Assembly (NCBI GenBank): GCA_016706055.1
Contig: JADJKL010000004.1
Coordinates: 62,001 to 126,000 of the forward strand
Direction: 5' to 3'
Source: Chitinophagaceae bacterium
GTDB lineage: Bacteria > Bacteroidota > Bacteroidia > Chitinophagales > Chitinophagaceae
Length of the DNA: 64,000 nucleotides
Both the position numbers and the translations under genes were made by a program. Under the pieces are notes generated by a model that saw only the letters and a program-made list of their open reading frames with translations, ran no database searches and was not told the origin of the DNA. Positions 55,517-64,000 of the stretch are shown here, piece by piece (the stretch's first letter is position 1; every line of letters begins with the position of its first letter).

Positions 55517-57328
55517 ATGGAGATAAGAAATATTGCAATTATTGCCCACGTTGACCATGGTAAAACTACACTGGTTGATAAAATTTTACATGCTACCAAA
55601 GTATTCCGTGATAATCAGGAAACTGGTGAGCTGATAATGGATAGTAACGACCTGGAAAGGGAGAGAGGTATTACCATATTCAGTAAGAATGCATCTGTTC
55701 AATATAAGGATGTCAAGATTAATGTTATTGATACTCCCGGTCACGCCGACTTTGGTGGTGAAGTGGAAAGAGTATTGAAAATGGCCGATGGTGTTTGTTT
55801 ATTAGTAGATGCTTTTGAAGGGCCGATGCCACAAACAAGATTTGTTTTACAAAAGGCGTTACAGTTAAATCTAAAGCCAATTGTAATTATTAATAAGGTA
55901 GACAAGCCGAATTGCCGTCCGGATGAAGTACATGATGCAATTTTTGAATTGTTCTTCAACTTAGATGCAACAGAAGCTCAATTAGATTTTCCTACTTTTT
56001 ATGGTTCGGGAAAAAATGGTTGGTTCAATGATTCATTGGAGCAGATTGAAGGAATAGACCCTTTGCTGGATGGTATTGTAAAATATGTTCCGCCACCAAA
56101 AGTAAATGAAGGTCCTGTTCAAATGCAGATCACTTCATTAGATTATTCTTCTTTCCTTGGCCGTATTGCGGTAGGAAAAGTAAGCCGTGGTGTTTTGAAA
56201 GAAGGGCAGAATGTTGTTTTAATGCAGGCCGATGGTAGTGTTAAGAAAACAAAAGTGAGAGAGTTGTATGTGTTTGAAGGAATGGGCAAGAAAAAAGTAA
56301 CAGAAGTTATTGCAGGCGATTTGTGTGCAGTAGTGGGAATAGATGATTTTAATATCGGAGATACAATTTCAGATGCAGAAACACAAGAAGCATTGCCAGT
56401 AATAAGTGTGGATGAGCCAACGATGAACATGTTGTTCTCAGTAAACAACTCACCATTCTTTGGTAAAGATGGAAAGTTTGTTACATCAAGGCATCTGAGA
56501 GACAGATTGATGAAGGAAACAGAAAAAAATCTTGCGTTAAAAGTAGAAGATAGTGACGAAGGTGATAGCTTGATGGTTTACGGTCGTGGTATTTTACACC
56601 TTGGTATTTTAATCGAAACCATGCGTCGTGAAGGATATGAGTTAACAGTTGGTCAGCCGCAGGTTATCGTAAAAGAAGTGAATGGTGTAAAATGTGAGCC
56701 ATATGAAAATCTGGTGGTAGATGTGCCGGAGGAGTTTGCCAGTAAAGTAATTGATCTGGTAAGCCGTCGTAAAGGCGAAATGCTGATTATGGAAACCAAA
56801 GGCGAAATGCAGCATCTTGAATTTGATATTCCTTCGAGAGGTTTGATTGGGTTACGTACACAAATGCTTACCGCAACAACTGGTGAAGCAGTTATGGCTC
56901 ATCGTTTCACAGATTATAAGCCATGGAAAGGTCCTATTCCTGGAAGGAACAATGGAGTATTAATTTCAAAGACTACAGAAAAAACAACTGGTTATTCAAT
57001 CGATAAATTACAAGACAGAGGCTCTTTCTTTGTAGATCCGGCTGAAGAAGTGTATTCAGGTCAGATCATTGCAGAGAATATCAAACCAGGTGATCTTGTA
57101 GTAAATGCTACAGAAGCTAAGAAATTAACCAACCACCGTGCCAGCGGCAGTGATGATGCTTCTCGCATAGCTCCAAAAACATTGATGACATTGGAAGAAT
57201 GTATGGAGTATATCCAACAGGATGAGTGCATTGAAGTTACGCCGAACTTCATCAGAATGAGAAAAGTGATTCTGAACGAAGATGATAGAAAGAAGGTGCA
57301 GAAGAAAATGGAAGCACAGGCGGTTTAA
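55517..57328 (+). CDS. typA: GTPase TypA/BipA, ribosome-associated
   Basis: 603 residues. G1 'AHVDHGKTT', G2 'RERGITIFSKN', G3 'DTPGHADFGGEVERV', G4 'NKVD', then EF-Tu-like beta-barrel, EF-G-like domains ('GRGILHLGILIETMRREGYEL') and the TypA-specific C-terminal domain ('GLIGLRTQMLTATTGEAV', 'ASGSDDASRIAPKTLMTLEECMEYI'). It binds 70S ribosomes and helps at low temperature and stress. Start chosen at 55517 for the promoter position and the family N-terminus 'MEIRNIAIIAH'. Confidence 0.97.
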   Translation: MEIRNIAIIAHVDHGKTTLVDKILHATKVFRDNQETGELIMDSNDLERERGITIFSKNASVQYKDVKINVIDTPGHADFGGEVERVLKMADGVCLLVDAFEGPMPQTRFVLQKALQLNLKPIVIINKVDKPNCRPDEVHDAIFELFFNLDATEAQLDFPTFYGSGKNGWFNDSLEQIEGIDPLLDGIVKYVPPPKVNEGPVQMQITSLDYSSFLGRIAVGKVSRGVLKEGQNVVLMQADGSVKKTKVRELYVFEGMGKKKVTEVIAGDLCAVVGIDDFNIGDTISDAETQEALPVISVDEPTMNMLFSVNNSPFFGKDGKFVTSRHLRDRLMKETEKNLALKVEDSDEGDSLMVYGRGILHLGILIETMRREGYELTVGQPQVIVKEVNGVKCEPYENLVVDVPEEFASKVIDLVSRRKGEMLIMETKGEMQHLEFDIPSRGLIGLRTQMLTATTGEAVMAHRFTDYKPWKGPIPGRNNGVLISKTTEKTTGYSIDKLQDRGSFFVDPAEEVYSGQIIAENIKPGDLVVNATEAKKLTNHRASGSDDASRIAPKTLMTLEECMEYIQQDECIEVTPNFIRMRKVILNEDDRKKVQKKMEAQAV

Positions 57329-57356
57329 ATATTATAATTGATCCTTACTTTATAAT

Positions 57357-57392
57357 AACAGCAAGTACCACTCGGTATTTGCTGTTTGTTTT
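57357..57392 (+). terminator. Rho-independent terminator after typA
   Basis: 13-bp stem AACAGCAAGTACC / GGTATTTGCTGTT with one G-T pair and loop ACTC, followed by GTTTTT. Confidence 0.85.
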
Positions 57393-57404
57393 TACATTTG
57401 TTAT

Positions 57405-58196
57405 ATGACTAACTCTATTCCTGAAATAAACAGTGTATTGCAACAGTACTTTGATAAGGTATTAGTGTTGACAGTTCCTCGTTTTAAAGAGCGGCAGGAG
57501 AAAGTCAATGAAAGGCTGAAAGGAATAGACTTTGAGTTTTTTTATGGAACTGATAAGAATGATTTGGATGGCAGCTTTATCAGCGATAATTATGTTTATG
57601 ATAAAAAGGACACACTGGAGATCAGAAAATATTATTCTCCATTAAACACTGGTGAAATAGCATGTTCCCTTTCTCATCGGAATATTTATCAAGCCATAGT
57701 TGATAAGGGCTGGAAACGGGTATTGATTTTTGAAGACGATGTAGTTCCTGATTTTGATAACCTTCCTTTGATAATTGATGCCTTAAAAGAACTACCCGAA
57801 AATTGGGAGTTGTTTTATCTCGGTTATCTTAAAAATGAAAAAGCCACAATAGGAAAGAGGTTAAAACAGGGTTGGTATCAAATAATGGGTCGGTTTGGTT
57901 TAAGCAGAATTCCTGTATCAATGATAAAAAGAAGCCTTCCTCAAAAATTCAGTCCGTCTTTGTTGAGAGCAGGCTTTCATGATTGCATTCATGCATATGC
58001 AGTAAGTAAAGAAGGGGCAAAAAAAATGATTGCTGCACAAACTCCGGTAAAATATAGAGCCGACAATCTTTTGTCTGCATTAATATTAAAGCAGGAATTA
58101 AACGCTTTTATTAGTAAAGAACATTTGTTTTATCAGGAAATATTTATTGATAAAAATCATAAATCTACTGTTAGAGTAAAAAAGCCAACTGCTTAA
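57405..58196 (+). CDS. Glycosyltransferase family 25
   Basis: 263 residues. 'FDKVLVLTVPRFKERQEKVNERLKGIDFEFFYG' is the GT25 nucleotide-binding start; 'GEIACSLSHRNIYQAIVDKGWKRVLIFEDDV' has the family 'EDD' acidic motif; 'AYAVSKEGAKKMI' follows. GT25 enzymes add galactose or glucose to lipooligosaccharide. The only ATG near the N-terminus is 57405, just 4 bases after a TACATTTG element, so the message may be nearly leaderless. Convergent with the GT4 gene. Confidence 0.9.
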   Translation: MTNSIPEINSVLQQYFDKVLVLTVPRFKERQEKVNERLKGIDFEFFYGTDKNDLDGSFISDNYVYDKKDTLEIRKYYSPLNTGEIACSLSHRNIYQAIVDKGWKRVLIFEDDVVPDFDNLPLIIDALKELPENWELFYLGYLKNEKATIGKRLKQGWYQIMGRFGLSRIPVSMIKRSLPQKFSPSLLRAGFHDCIHAYAVSKEGAKKMIAAQTPVKYRADNLLSALILKQELNAFISKEHLFYQEIFIDKNHKSTVRVKKPTA

Positions 58197-58207
58197 ATTT
58201 ACTGCTG

Positions 58208-59317
58208 CTATAAGGATTCTAGAAGTGCAACAAAATTTTCCTCATAAGGGTGGGGGTATAATTCTTGAAATTTAGCAAAAGACTTCTCTCCCATTTCACT
58301 CCACTTATCTTTTTGATGCCATGCAAGTTCCAGTACTTCATCAATAGCTTCTACCGTTATTGCAGAACTGATATATCCATTTTGCTCATGTTGTACCCAA
58401 ATAGGCATGTCTCCAACTTTGCTAACAATACAAGGCCTTGAGAGGGCCATTGCTTCTACCACACTGATGGGCATGGCATCAATATGAGTAATCTGTAAGT
58501 TTAAATGTGATTGGTTAAGTGCTGAAACCACATTGTCTGTATGCCCTTTTAGAAATATTTTATCATCAATTTTATTGTGTTTTATCAAACTATTAAGTAT
58601 TTCAAAATCATCACCTTCTCCGTATAAATACAAATACCAATTTCTAGATTTCCATTTATCATTGGACAAAGCGTTAATTAATACATCCTGCGCTTTTCTT
58701 ACAACATCCAAAGCCGCCAACATGGTAAAAATCACACTGTTGTTATTAGCTGTTGAAAAAGGGTTTATTTTTTCTGGATAAGGGAATCCTATGGGGTTAT
58801 AAACAACTTTATTATTTGCAGAGTGGATATTAAATTTATTTTGCAGCGCATCAAAAATCTTTTGAGAATCACCAATGTTCAAAGAGGCATTGCTAAACCA
58901 TTTTGCTAATAAGCTCTTTTTAAAATAAGAAAGGCTTCCCTTTTCGTAGTAGTTATGAGAACTTGTTACATACTTTCTACACCTTTTATAAATTGTTTTA
59001 AAAGGGCTATGACTTATATCTTTAACCCCTCCCTGGTTAATAAAAACAAGATCATACTTTTCGAAATGGATTTTATTTACCTGCTTTTGCAGCCTCCATC
59101 TGGCAATTATTCCTTTATTATTTTTAGGGAGTAGGAATAGTTTTATTCCTTCATTTTGTAATGCGTTTAACCTTTCTGCTTTTTCGGGCCAGTCAAAACA
59201 ACTAACAGCAACGTCATACTTTTTTTTTGCCATCCACAAGGCAAGACGAAACCATTGTTCTTCACTGCCGCCCCAGGCAGATCCGTTCATGACTGATAAA
59301 AAAAGGATTGACTTCAT
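58208..59317 (-). CDS. Glycosyltransferase family 4-type
   Basis: 369 residues. N-terminal domain with 'GSAWGGSEEQWFRLALWMAKKKYDV'; C-terminal GT-B domain with 'FTMLAALDVVRKAQDVLINAL', 'LYLYGEGDDFEIL', 'FLKGHTDNV', and the E-x7-E-type 'DAMPISVVEAMALSRPCIVSKVGDMP'. It transfers a sugar from a nucleotide donor to a surface glycan. Stops 11 bases from the GT25 gene's stop; with the FkbM gene on the other side it makes a small glycan-modifying group (inference). Confidence 0.88.
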   Translation of the reverse strand: MKSILFLSVMNGSAWGGSEEQWFRLALWMAKKKYDVAVSCFDWPEKAERLNALQNEGIKLFLLPKNNKGIIARWRLQKQVNKIHFEKYDLVFINQGGVKDISHSPFKTIYKRCRKYVTSSHNYYEKGSLSYFKKSLLAKWFSNASLNIGDSQKIFDALQNKFNIHSANNKVVYNPIGFPYPEKINPFSTANNNSVIFTMLAALDVVRKAQDVLINALSNDKWKSRNWYLYLYGEGDDFEILNSLIKHNKIDDKIFLKGHTDNVVSALNQSHLNLQITHIDAMPISVVEAMALSRPCIVSKVGDMPIWVQHEQNGYISSAITVEAIDEVLELAWHQKDKWSEMGEKSFAKFQELYPHPYEENFVALLESL

Positions 59318-59490
59318 TAAACAGATTCTTTTTTTTGTTGATACTACTATATAATTTAAAATAAAAATTTCAGCCTGTTATTTTTTTCGAGCCATACTGC
59401 AAATTATCAAGTCTTAATTTTTTTTGCCGATCCATATTATCAATAAAATCCATTTTGTGTAACCATTTGGCAATTTAATACATTTGCTAC

Positions 59491-60227
59491 ATGTCCAGAT
59501 TTTCTAATTTAAAAAGTTTCTTAGCTTGAAAGAAGCAGTTTTTATTTATATAAAAATGAAAACAGGGCAATGGAATAACTGGGAGCTAAAAAAACTAAAA
59601 CACCCATTCTCGGTAAGAAATAATCCCTACGATTACGCCACATTTGAAGAAGTGTTACTGCGAGAAGATTATGATCTCGATCTTGACTTTACGCCTAAAA
59701 CAATTATTGATGCAGGAGCCAATATTGGCTTAACATCCATTTATCTCGCAACAAAATATCCAACAGCCAATATTATATCAATAGAACCTGAAAATGAAAA
59801 TTTTCAAATGCTTGTTCAAAATGCAGCAAAGTATGAAAATATCATACCCGTTAAAGCCGGAGTTTGGAATAAAAAGACATTTTTAGCAATAAAAGATAAT
59901 GGCGGAGGAAATAATGCTTTTACCGTTGAAGAAGTGTCGGAGGAAAGTGAAAGCACAATACAGGCCTTATCAATAGTAGATGTAATGCAACAAAATGGCT
60001 GGCAACAGATAGACTTGTTGAAAATGGATATTGAAGGCTCGGAAAAAATTATTTTTGAAAGCGATATTGAAAGTTGGCTTCCTTTTACAAGAAAGTTGGT
60101 TATAGAATTACATGATAGAATGCTACCAGGTTGTTCTGCTGCAGTTTTTTCTGCTTTGGATAAATATCGCTTTTCAAGCGTCGAAAAAGGTGAAAATATC
60201 ATTTGTACTAATCAGACATTGAATTAG
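59491..60227 (+). CDS. FkbM-family methyltransferase, possible slip at 59525
   Basis: About 245 residues. SAM-binding 'TIIDAGANIGLTSIYLATKYP', 'IISIEPENENFQML', 'GVWNKKTFLAI', 'IDLLKMDIEGSEKIIFE' and 'RKLVIELHDR' define FkbM-type enzymes. A continuous frame begins at a TTG (59526). An ATG at 59491 gives 'MSRFSNLKSFLA' in another frame that would join it with one base added near 59525; FkbM proteins usually have such a leader, so I prefer it. FkbM enzymes methylate hydroxyls on sugars or polyketides; the two glycosyltransferases nearby favour a sugar. Confidence 0.86.
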
Positions 60228-60277
60228 AAATGCTTTAGATATGTTTAAAATCATCCAGTTTAGTTTCTGTTAAGCCG

Positions 60278-60285
60278 TAACTTTG
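60278..60285 (+). promoter_or_regulatory. -7 element before the small CxxC membrane protein
   Basis: TAACTTTG fits TAnnTTTG, 17 bases before ATG 60303. Confidence 0.5.
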
Positions 60286-60302
60286 CATCAAAGTATATTG
60301 GT

Positions 60303-60521
60303 ATGAAAAAGTGGGTTTTGATTTTCTTTATTGCAGGCTTAATGCTTGGGTCAGCAACTTCCTCGTCCGCTCAATGTTCTATCTGTACAAAAACTACGCA
60401 GCAATTAGGTGAAAAACCTGCACAGGGAATGAATTCCGGAATTCTTTATCTGGCATTTGCTCCATTTGCTATTGTTGGTTTCATTGGCTATCGCTGGTGG
60501 AAGAATAATAAAGATGCCTGA
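60303..60521 (+). CDS. Small membrane protein with CSIC motif
   Basis: 72 residues. Signal peptide or first helix (~5-22), 'AQCSICTKTTQQLGEKPAQGMNSG' with C-x2-C just after the cleavage site, then one helix (~47-64) and a basic 'YRWWKNNKDA' tail. The cysteines face the periplasm, so they might bind metal or form a redox pair (inference). A compact family seen in many Bacteroidota, function unknown. Its own promoter and a 70-base gap to the metalloprotease gene make it an independent unit. Confidence 0.68.
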   Translation: MKKWVLIFFIAGLMLGSATSSSAQCSICTKTTQQLGEKPAQGMNSGILYLAFAPFAIVGFIGYRWWKNNKDA

Positions 60522-60571
60522 CTCCCTTTGTAAAAAATTCTTCTTTCCTTTTTTTACTTTCTTTAACTTGA

Positions 60572-60589
60572 GCAGATAAAACTATCTGC
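60572..60589 (+). promoter_or_regulatory. Hairpin just before the metalloprotease start
   Basis: GCAGATA-AAAC-TATCTGC, 7-bp stem, ends 2 bases before ATG 60592. It would cover the ribosome-binding region, so it could limit translation initiation. Confidence 0.45.
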
Positions 60590-60591
60590 AT

Positions 60592-63006
60592 ATGAAAAAG
60601 CTTATACTGCTTTTTATCTTAAGTCCATTGTTTCTTGCAGCACAGAAACTGCCTTCCATTGAAGAAAAAACAAAAGACCTAAAAAAATATGAGGGCTTTA
60701 TGAACTTCTATTGGGATGAAAATGCCAGTAAAATATTCCTTGAAGTAGATAAACTGGATTCAGAATTTTTATATGTTACATCACTTCCGGCAGGATTAGG
60801 TTCCAATGATATTGGTCTTGACAGAGGTTTACTCGGTGGCGAACGCATTGTAAAATTCTCAAAAACAGGCAGAAAAATTCTTTTAATACAACCAAATTAT
60901 AATTTTAGAGCCATTACAAATGATGCAGCAGAACGAAGAGCGGTAGAACAATCATTTGCACAATCAACTATTTGGGGATTTACTGTAGAAGCAGAAACAG
61001 CGAACCGTTCATTGGTAGATGCAACAGATTTTTTGCTAAGAGATGCGATGCGGGTTTCAAATAGTTTAAGAAGGAATCAGCAAGGTGGTTATTCGGTTGA
61101 CAAAAGCAGATCAGTAATTTATTTACCAAGAACAAAAAATTTTCCGCAGAATGCTGAATTTGAAACTACCATCACTTTTGTAAACAATGATGGAACAACG
61201 GGTAATTATGTAAATTCAGTAACACCTTCTTCAGAAGCAATCACTTTGAGGGTACACCATTCCTTTGTGCAGCTGCCAGACAATGATTATCAACCAAGAG
61301 TTTTTGATCCTCGAAGCAGCTTTATACCAATTTCATATTATGATTATAGCACACCGATATCTGAGCCAATAGAAAAAATGTTCATCATGCGGCACCGGTT
61401 AAAGAAAAAAGACCCGACTGCTGCTTTAAGCGATCCGGTTAAACCAATTATTTATTATGTCGATAACGGAACACCAGAACCAATCCGTAGTGCTTTAATA
61501 GAAGGCGCCAGCTGGTGGAATCAGGCTTTTGAAGCAGCTGGTTACAGAAATGCTTTTCAGGTAAAATTGTTGCCAGAAGATGCTGACCCGATGGATGTGC
61601 GGTATAATGTTATTAATTGGGTGCATCGGTCTACAAGAGGCTGGAGTTATGGCGCATCAGTTACGGATCCAAGAACTGGAGAAATTATTAAGGGCCATGT
61701 GTCTCTTGGCTCATTAAGAGTAAGACAAGATTATTTAATTGCTACAGGTTTATTAGCACCTTATGAAACGGGAGTGCCTGCTGATGATAAAATGCTGAAG
61801 ATGGCATTGGAAAGATTAAGACAATTGTCGGCACATGAAGTAGGACATACTATCGGATTGATGCATAACTATGCAGCAAGTGTAAGTAACCGGGCAAGTG
61901 TGATGGATTATCCGTCTCCTTTGGTAAGGGTGAATGCAGCAGGAAAAATTGATTTAAGCAATGCATATGATCAAAAAATTGGTGATTGGGATAAAGCTTC
62001 CATTACTTTTGGTTATAGTGATTTTCCAACAGGAACAAACGAATCGACTGCATTGAATAAAATATTGACGGATGCAGCTGCAAAAGGATTACAATTTATT
62101 TCTGATAGAGATGCGAGAGCAGAAGGTGGTTTGCATCCGCAGGCACATTTATGGGATAATGGAACTGATGCTGTAACAGAATTAAAAGAAATAATGAAAG
62201 TTCGTAATGTGGCACTATCAAATTTCAGTGAAAAGAATATTAGGCCGGGAATGCCGATGGCAATGCTCGAAGATGTGCTGGTGCCTGTTTATTTTATTCA
62301 TCGCTATCAAGTGGAAGCTGTTTCAAAAATGGTGGGTGGCATGTATTACACTTATGCTTTGCGGGGCGATGGACAAACAGTAACTAAAGCTTTATCAAAA
62401 GGCGAACAGCTAAAAGCATTGAATGTATTGATTGATTGCCTTGATCCAAAGTTTTTGCAACTGCCTGAAAGAATAGCACAATTAATTCCGCCACGACCTG
62501 CTGGTTATGATTTCTCCAGAGAGTTATTTAAAAAAAGAACAGGCCTTGCTTTCGATGTGTTAACACCTGCTGAAACAGCTGCAGACCTTCCGCTGTCTTT
62601 TATTTTCAATTCTGAAAGATTGAATAGAATGATGCAGTATGAAGCTGCTAATAATGGATTAGGTGTATATGAAATGATGAATACATTGGTCGCAAAAACA
62701 TGGAAATCACCTCGTTTATCAGGATCTGAAAAATTGATTCAATTACAAACAGAACAGGTGTTACTTACTTATTTATTAGCAGCCAGTATAAATGATAATA
62801 ATTCTTTTACTGTAAAAGCTGTTCTGTTGAAAGGTTTAGCAGAATTAAAAACATTTATCGAAGCACAACAAAAATCAACAAGCGATGAATTGATGAAAGG
62901 TCATTTTATATTGGCATTGGAAAGAATGAAAGACCCTGCTTCGGCAAAACCAACGCTTCATAAAGAAGCACCGCCGGGTTCACCGATTGGATGTGATTGG
63001 GATTAG
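60592..63006 (+). CDS. Exported zinc metalloprotease (HExxH), DUF5117/DUF5118 type
   Basis: 804 residues. Signal peptide (MKKLILLFILSPLFLAAQ); N-terminal beta region (~25-270, 'FYWDENASKIFLEV', 'LPAGLGSNDIGLDRGLLGG'); gluzincin-like core with 'LSAHEVGHTIGLMHNYAAS' (H-E-x2-H-x2-G-x3-H, ~414) and 'MDYPSPLV'; helical C-terminal half. All zinc ligands are present. Substrates of this Bacteroidota family are not known; the signal peptide makes it periplasmic or secreted. No sorting domain seen at the C-terminus ('GSPIGCDWD'). Confidence 0.9.
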   Translation: MKKLILLFILSPLFLAAQKLPSIEEKTKDLKKYEGFMNFYWDENASKIFLEVDKLDSEFLYVTSLPAGLGSNDIGLDRGLLGGERIVKFSKTGRKILLIQPNYNFRAITNDAAERRAVEQSFAQSTIWGFTVEAETANRSLVDATDFLLRDAMRVSNSLRRNQQGGYSVDKSRSVIYLPRTKNFPQNAEFETTITFVNNDGTTGNYVNSVTPSSEAITLRVHHSFVQLPDNDYQPRVFDPRSSFIPISYYDYSTPISEPIEKMFIMRHRLKKKDPTAALSDPVKPIIYYVDNGTPEPIRSALIEGASWWNQAFEAAGYRNAFQVKLLPEDADPMDVRYNVINWVHRSTRGWSYGASVTDPRTGEIIKGHVSLGSLRVRQDYLIATGLLAPYETGVPADDKMLKMALERLRQLSAHEVGHTIGLMHNYAASVSNRASVMDYPSPLVRVNAAGKIDLSNAYDQKIGDWDKASITFGYSDFPTGTNESTALNKILTDAAAKGLQFISDRDARAEGGLHPQAHLWDNGTDAVTELKEIMKVRNVALSNFSEKNIRPGMPMAMLEDVLVPVYFIHRYQVEAVSKMVGGMYYTYALRGDGQTVTKALSKGEQLKALNVLIDCLDPKFLQLPERIAQLIPPRPAGYDFSRELFKKRTGLAFDVLTPAETAADLPLSFIFNSERLNRMMQYEAANNGLGVYEMMNTLVAKTWKSPRLSGSEKLIQLQTEQVLLTYLLAASINDNNSFTVKAVLLKGLAELKTFIEAQQKSTSDELMKGHFILALERMKDPASAKPTLHKEAPPGSPIGCDWD

Positions 63007-63058
63007 AATCTAATAGATAAAATTTTTGACAAGATTTAAGCACTTTAAAATAATTGTA

Positions 63059-63269
63059 GCCCCAGGGGGGGCGAAATGTCAGTAGTAAAATAGTATTTCA
63101 GTTTTCTTTGAGCTCCGTAGGAGCGATATGTAAAATATTAATAGGAACATTAGATTTAAATGGCTCTTGTATGCCCTATGGGCCATTATATAATTACATG
63201 TCGCCCCAATGGGGCTATAAATATCATTTTGATTGATACTTATTACTGACATAACACCTCTACGAGGTT
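63059..63269. repeat. REP-like palindrome cluster 2
   Basis: Five elements: GCCCC-AGGG-GGGGC followed by GAAATGT (63059-63079); GCTCC-GTA-GGAGC followed by GATATGT (63112-63131); GCCC-TAT-GGGC (63173-63183); on the minus strand GCCCC-ATT-GGGGC followed by GACATGT (63215-63196) and ACCTC-GTA-GAGGT followed by GTTATGT (63268-63250). The first two face right and the last two face left, like a BIME. The 63007-63293 gap holds no gene. Confidence 0.75.
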
Positions 63270-63293
63270 AAATCGAACAATTAATTAAAAGAA

Positions 63294-64000
63294 TTATTTA
63301 TCAGCAACAAACTTGTATAAATTAAATTCACCTTGTTTAAATAGTTTCTCGATTTCTTTTTTCAGCTCAACTTTATCAATGCCTTTCATTCTTTTTTGCT
63401 CGATAAGATAAAAGGCTCTTTCGGCAAGAAGCCAGAATGTATTATCTGTTACATGAGATTTTTGTAATTGATGATTCAATATATCCATCAATTCAGTCAC
63501 TCCTTCTTTTTGCGAAGCAATTGTTTTTATAACCGGCACTTCATTATAATGTTTACTAAAAGCAGGTGCAAGCATTTGTTTCAGGTTATTTACAAACAAA
63601 TCTGCATCAGGTCGGTCGGCTTTATTTACAACAAACACATCAGCTATTTCCATCAGTCCGGCTTTCATCGTTTGCACTTCATCACCAGCTTCGGGCACCA
63701 TTACAACAACTGTTACATCTGCTAATCCGGCTATTTCAATTTCGCTTTGCCCTACACCAACCGTTTCTACAATGATATGATCGAACTGAGCAAACTTTAG
63801 CAAATCGGTTATTTCAATAATCTTTGGATGCAATCCACCCATCGATCCTCTTGTTGCAAGTGAACGGATATAAACATTTGGATTGGTGTACCAATCACTC
63901 ATCCGTATTCTGTCACCCAATACTGCACCCAAGTTAAATGGAGATGATGGATCTACACAAAGCACCGCAACTTTTTTACCGGCATTTACCCAATAACCAA
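63294..64000 (-). CDS. meaB: Methylmalonyl-CoA mutase-associated GTPase MeaB (N-terminus beyond window)
   Basis: Open to the last base of the window on the minus strand, 235 residues visible. 'VAVLCVDPSSPFNLGAVLGDRIRM' (Walker-B-like region of G3E P-loop GTPases), 'ETVGVGQSEIEIAGLADVTVVVMVPEAGDEVQ', 'FVVNKADRPDADLF' (guanine specificity NKAD), and a C-terminal helical dimer arm 'KKEIEKLF'. The P-loop (GxPGxGKS) lies outside. MeaB protects and reactivates B12-dependent methylmalonyl-CoA mutase. The mutase is expected upstream, outside the window. Confidence 0.93.
   Translation of the reverse strand, partial: GYWVNAGKKVAVLCVDPSSPFNLGAVLGDRIRMSDWYTNPNVYIRSLATRGSMGGLHPKIIEITDLLKFAQFDHIIVETVGVGQSEIEIAGLADVTVVVMVPEAGDEVQTMKAGLMEIADVFVVNKADRPDADLFVNNLKQMLAPAFSKHYNEVPVIKTIASQKEGVTELMDILNHQLQKSHVTDNTFWLLAERAFYLIEQKRMKGIDKVELKKEIEKLFKQGEFNLYKFVADK

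Noticed and set aside
57393..57400. Promoter for the GT25 gene
   Set aside because: TACATTTG fits, but it lies 4 bases before the ATG with no -33 partner at the right distance, so it may be chance.
1..64000. Prophage, integrated plasmid or insertion sequence
   Set aside because: No integrase, transposase, structural or mobilisation gene was found on either strand; only small palindromic and tandem repeats.

Overview
The window looks like a chromosome segment from a low-GC member of the Bacteroidota, most probably the Chitinophagaceae. I infer this from a FecR - STN-domain SusC - SusD locus, a hydrolase ending in a type IX secretion-like tail, paired DUF3078 proteins, DUF4369/TlpA thioredoxins, and promoters of the Bacteroidota form (TTTG, about 20 bases, TAnnTTTG). 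No phage, conjugation, CRISPR or insertion-sequence genes are visible; most of the window is ordinary chromosome.

Layout. 1-6.6 kb: tail of a FecR anti-sigma factor, a SusC receptor, a SusD lipoprotein and a DUF4465-like lipoprotein, closed by a strong terminator. 6.7-12.4 kb: four tandem DUF4369-TlpA thiol-disulfide proteins plus the stub of a fifth, then a LytTR DNA-binding protein. 12.4-15.1 kb (minus): a patatin with a C-terminal outer-membrane barrel, and an alkyltransferase-like protein. 15.2-21 kb: small lipoprotein, YdjM-type membrane protein, cardiolipin synthase, DUF5522 protein, TrmB, two DUF3078 proteins. 21.0-21.3 kb (minus): a compact RNA gene with its own promoter and terminator whose ends fold like a tRNA but whose variable arm is hugely expanded. 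21.4-30.8 kb: Lrp regulator, oligopeptide-type permease, glycosyltransferase, a JAMM-like lipoprotein, two hydrolases, MarR and acyl-CoA dehydrogenase. 30.8-39.4 kb: amidase, dihaem cytochrome, the oxidative pentose phosphate operon gnd-zwf-pgl, AhpD-like protein, 2-oxoacid:ferredoxin oxidoreductase beta subunit, JmjC-like cupin, YrdC-family protein. 39.4-45.7 kb (minus): two exported deiminase paralogues around an S9 peptidase. 45.7-55.4 kb: RNase HII, haem A synthase, a thioredoxin-like protein, a membrane patatin overlapping a lipid kinase, FabH, a SUMF1-like protein and a hydrolase. 55.5-64 kb: TypA, surface-glycan enzymes (GT25, GT4, FkbM methyltransferase), an HExxH metalloprotease, and MeaB running off the right end.

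Reading frames are broken in about twenty genes. Nearly every break I checked by hand is one base in a short homopolymer, including one in zwf. I therefore read most as sequence errors, with the first 15 kb much worse than the rest. Genes with one such slip are listed as CDS; those with several breaks or a stop codon are listed as pseudogenes 'as read'. Genuine decay is clearest for the thioredoxin stub at 6730-6865.

The most unusual item is the tRNA-like RNA at 21058-21236. Second is the SusCD/thioredoxin array. Third is a family of small palindromes seen in two intergenic clusters.
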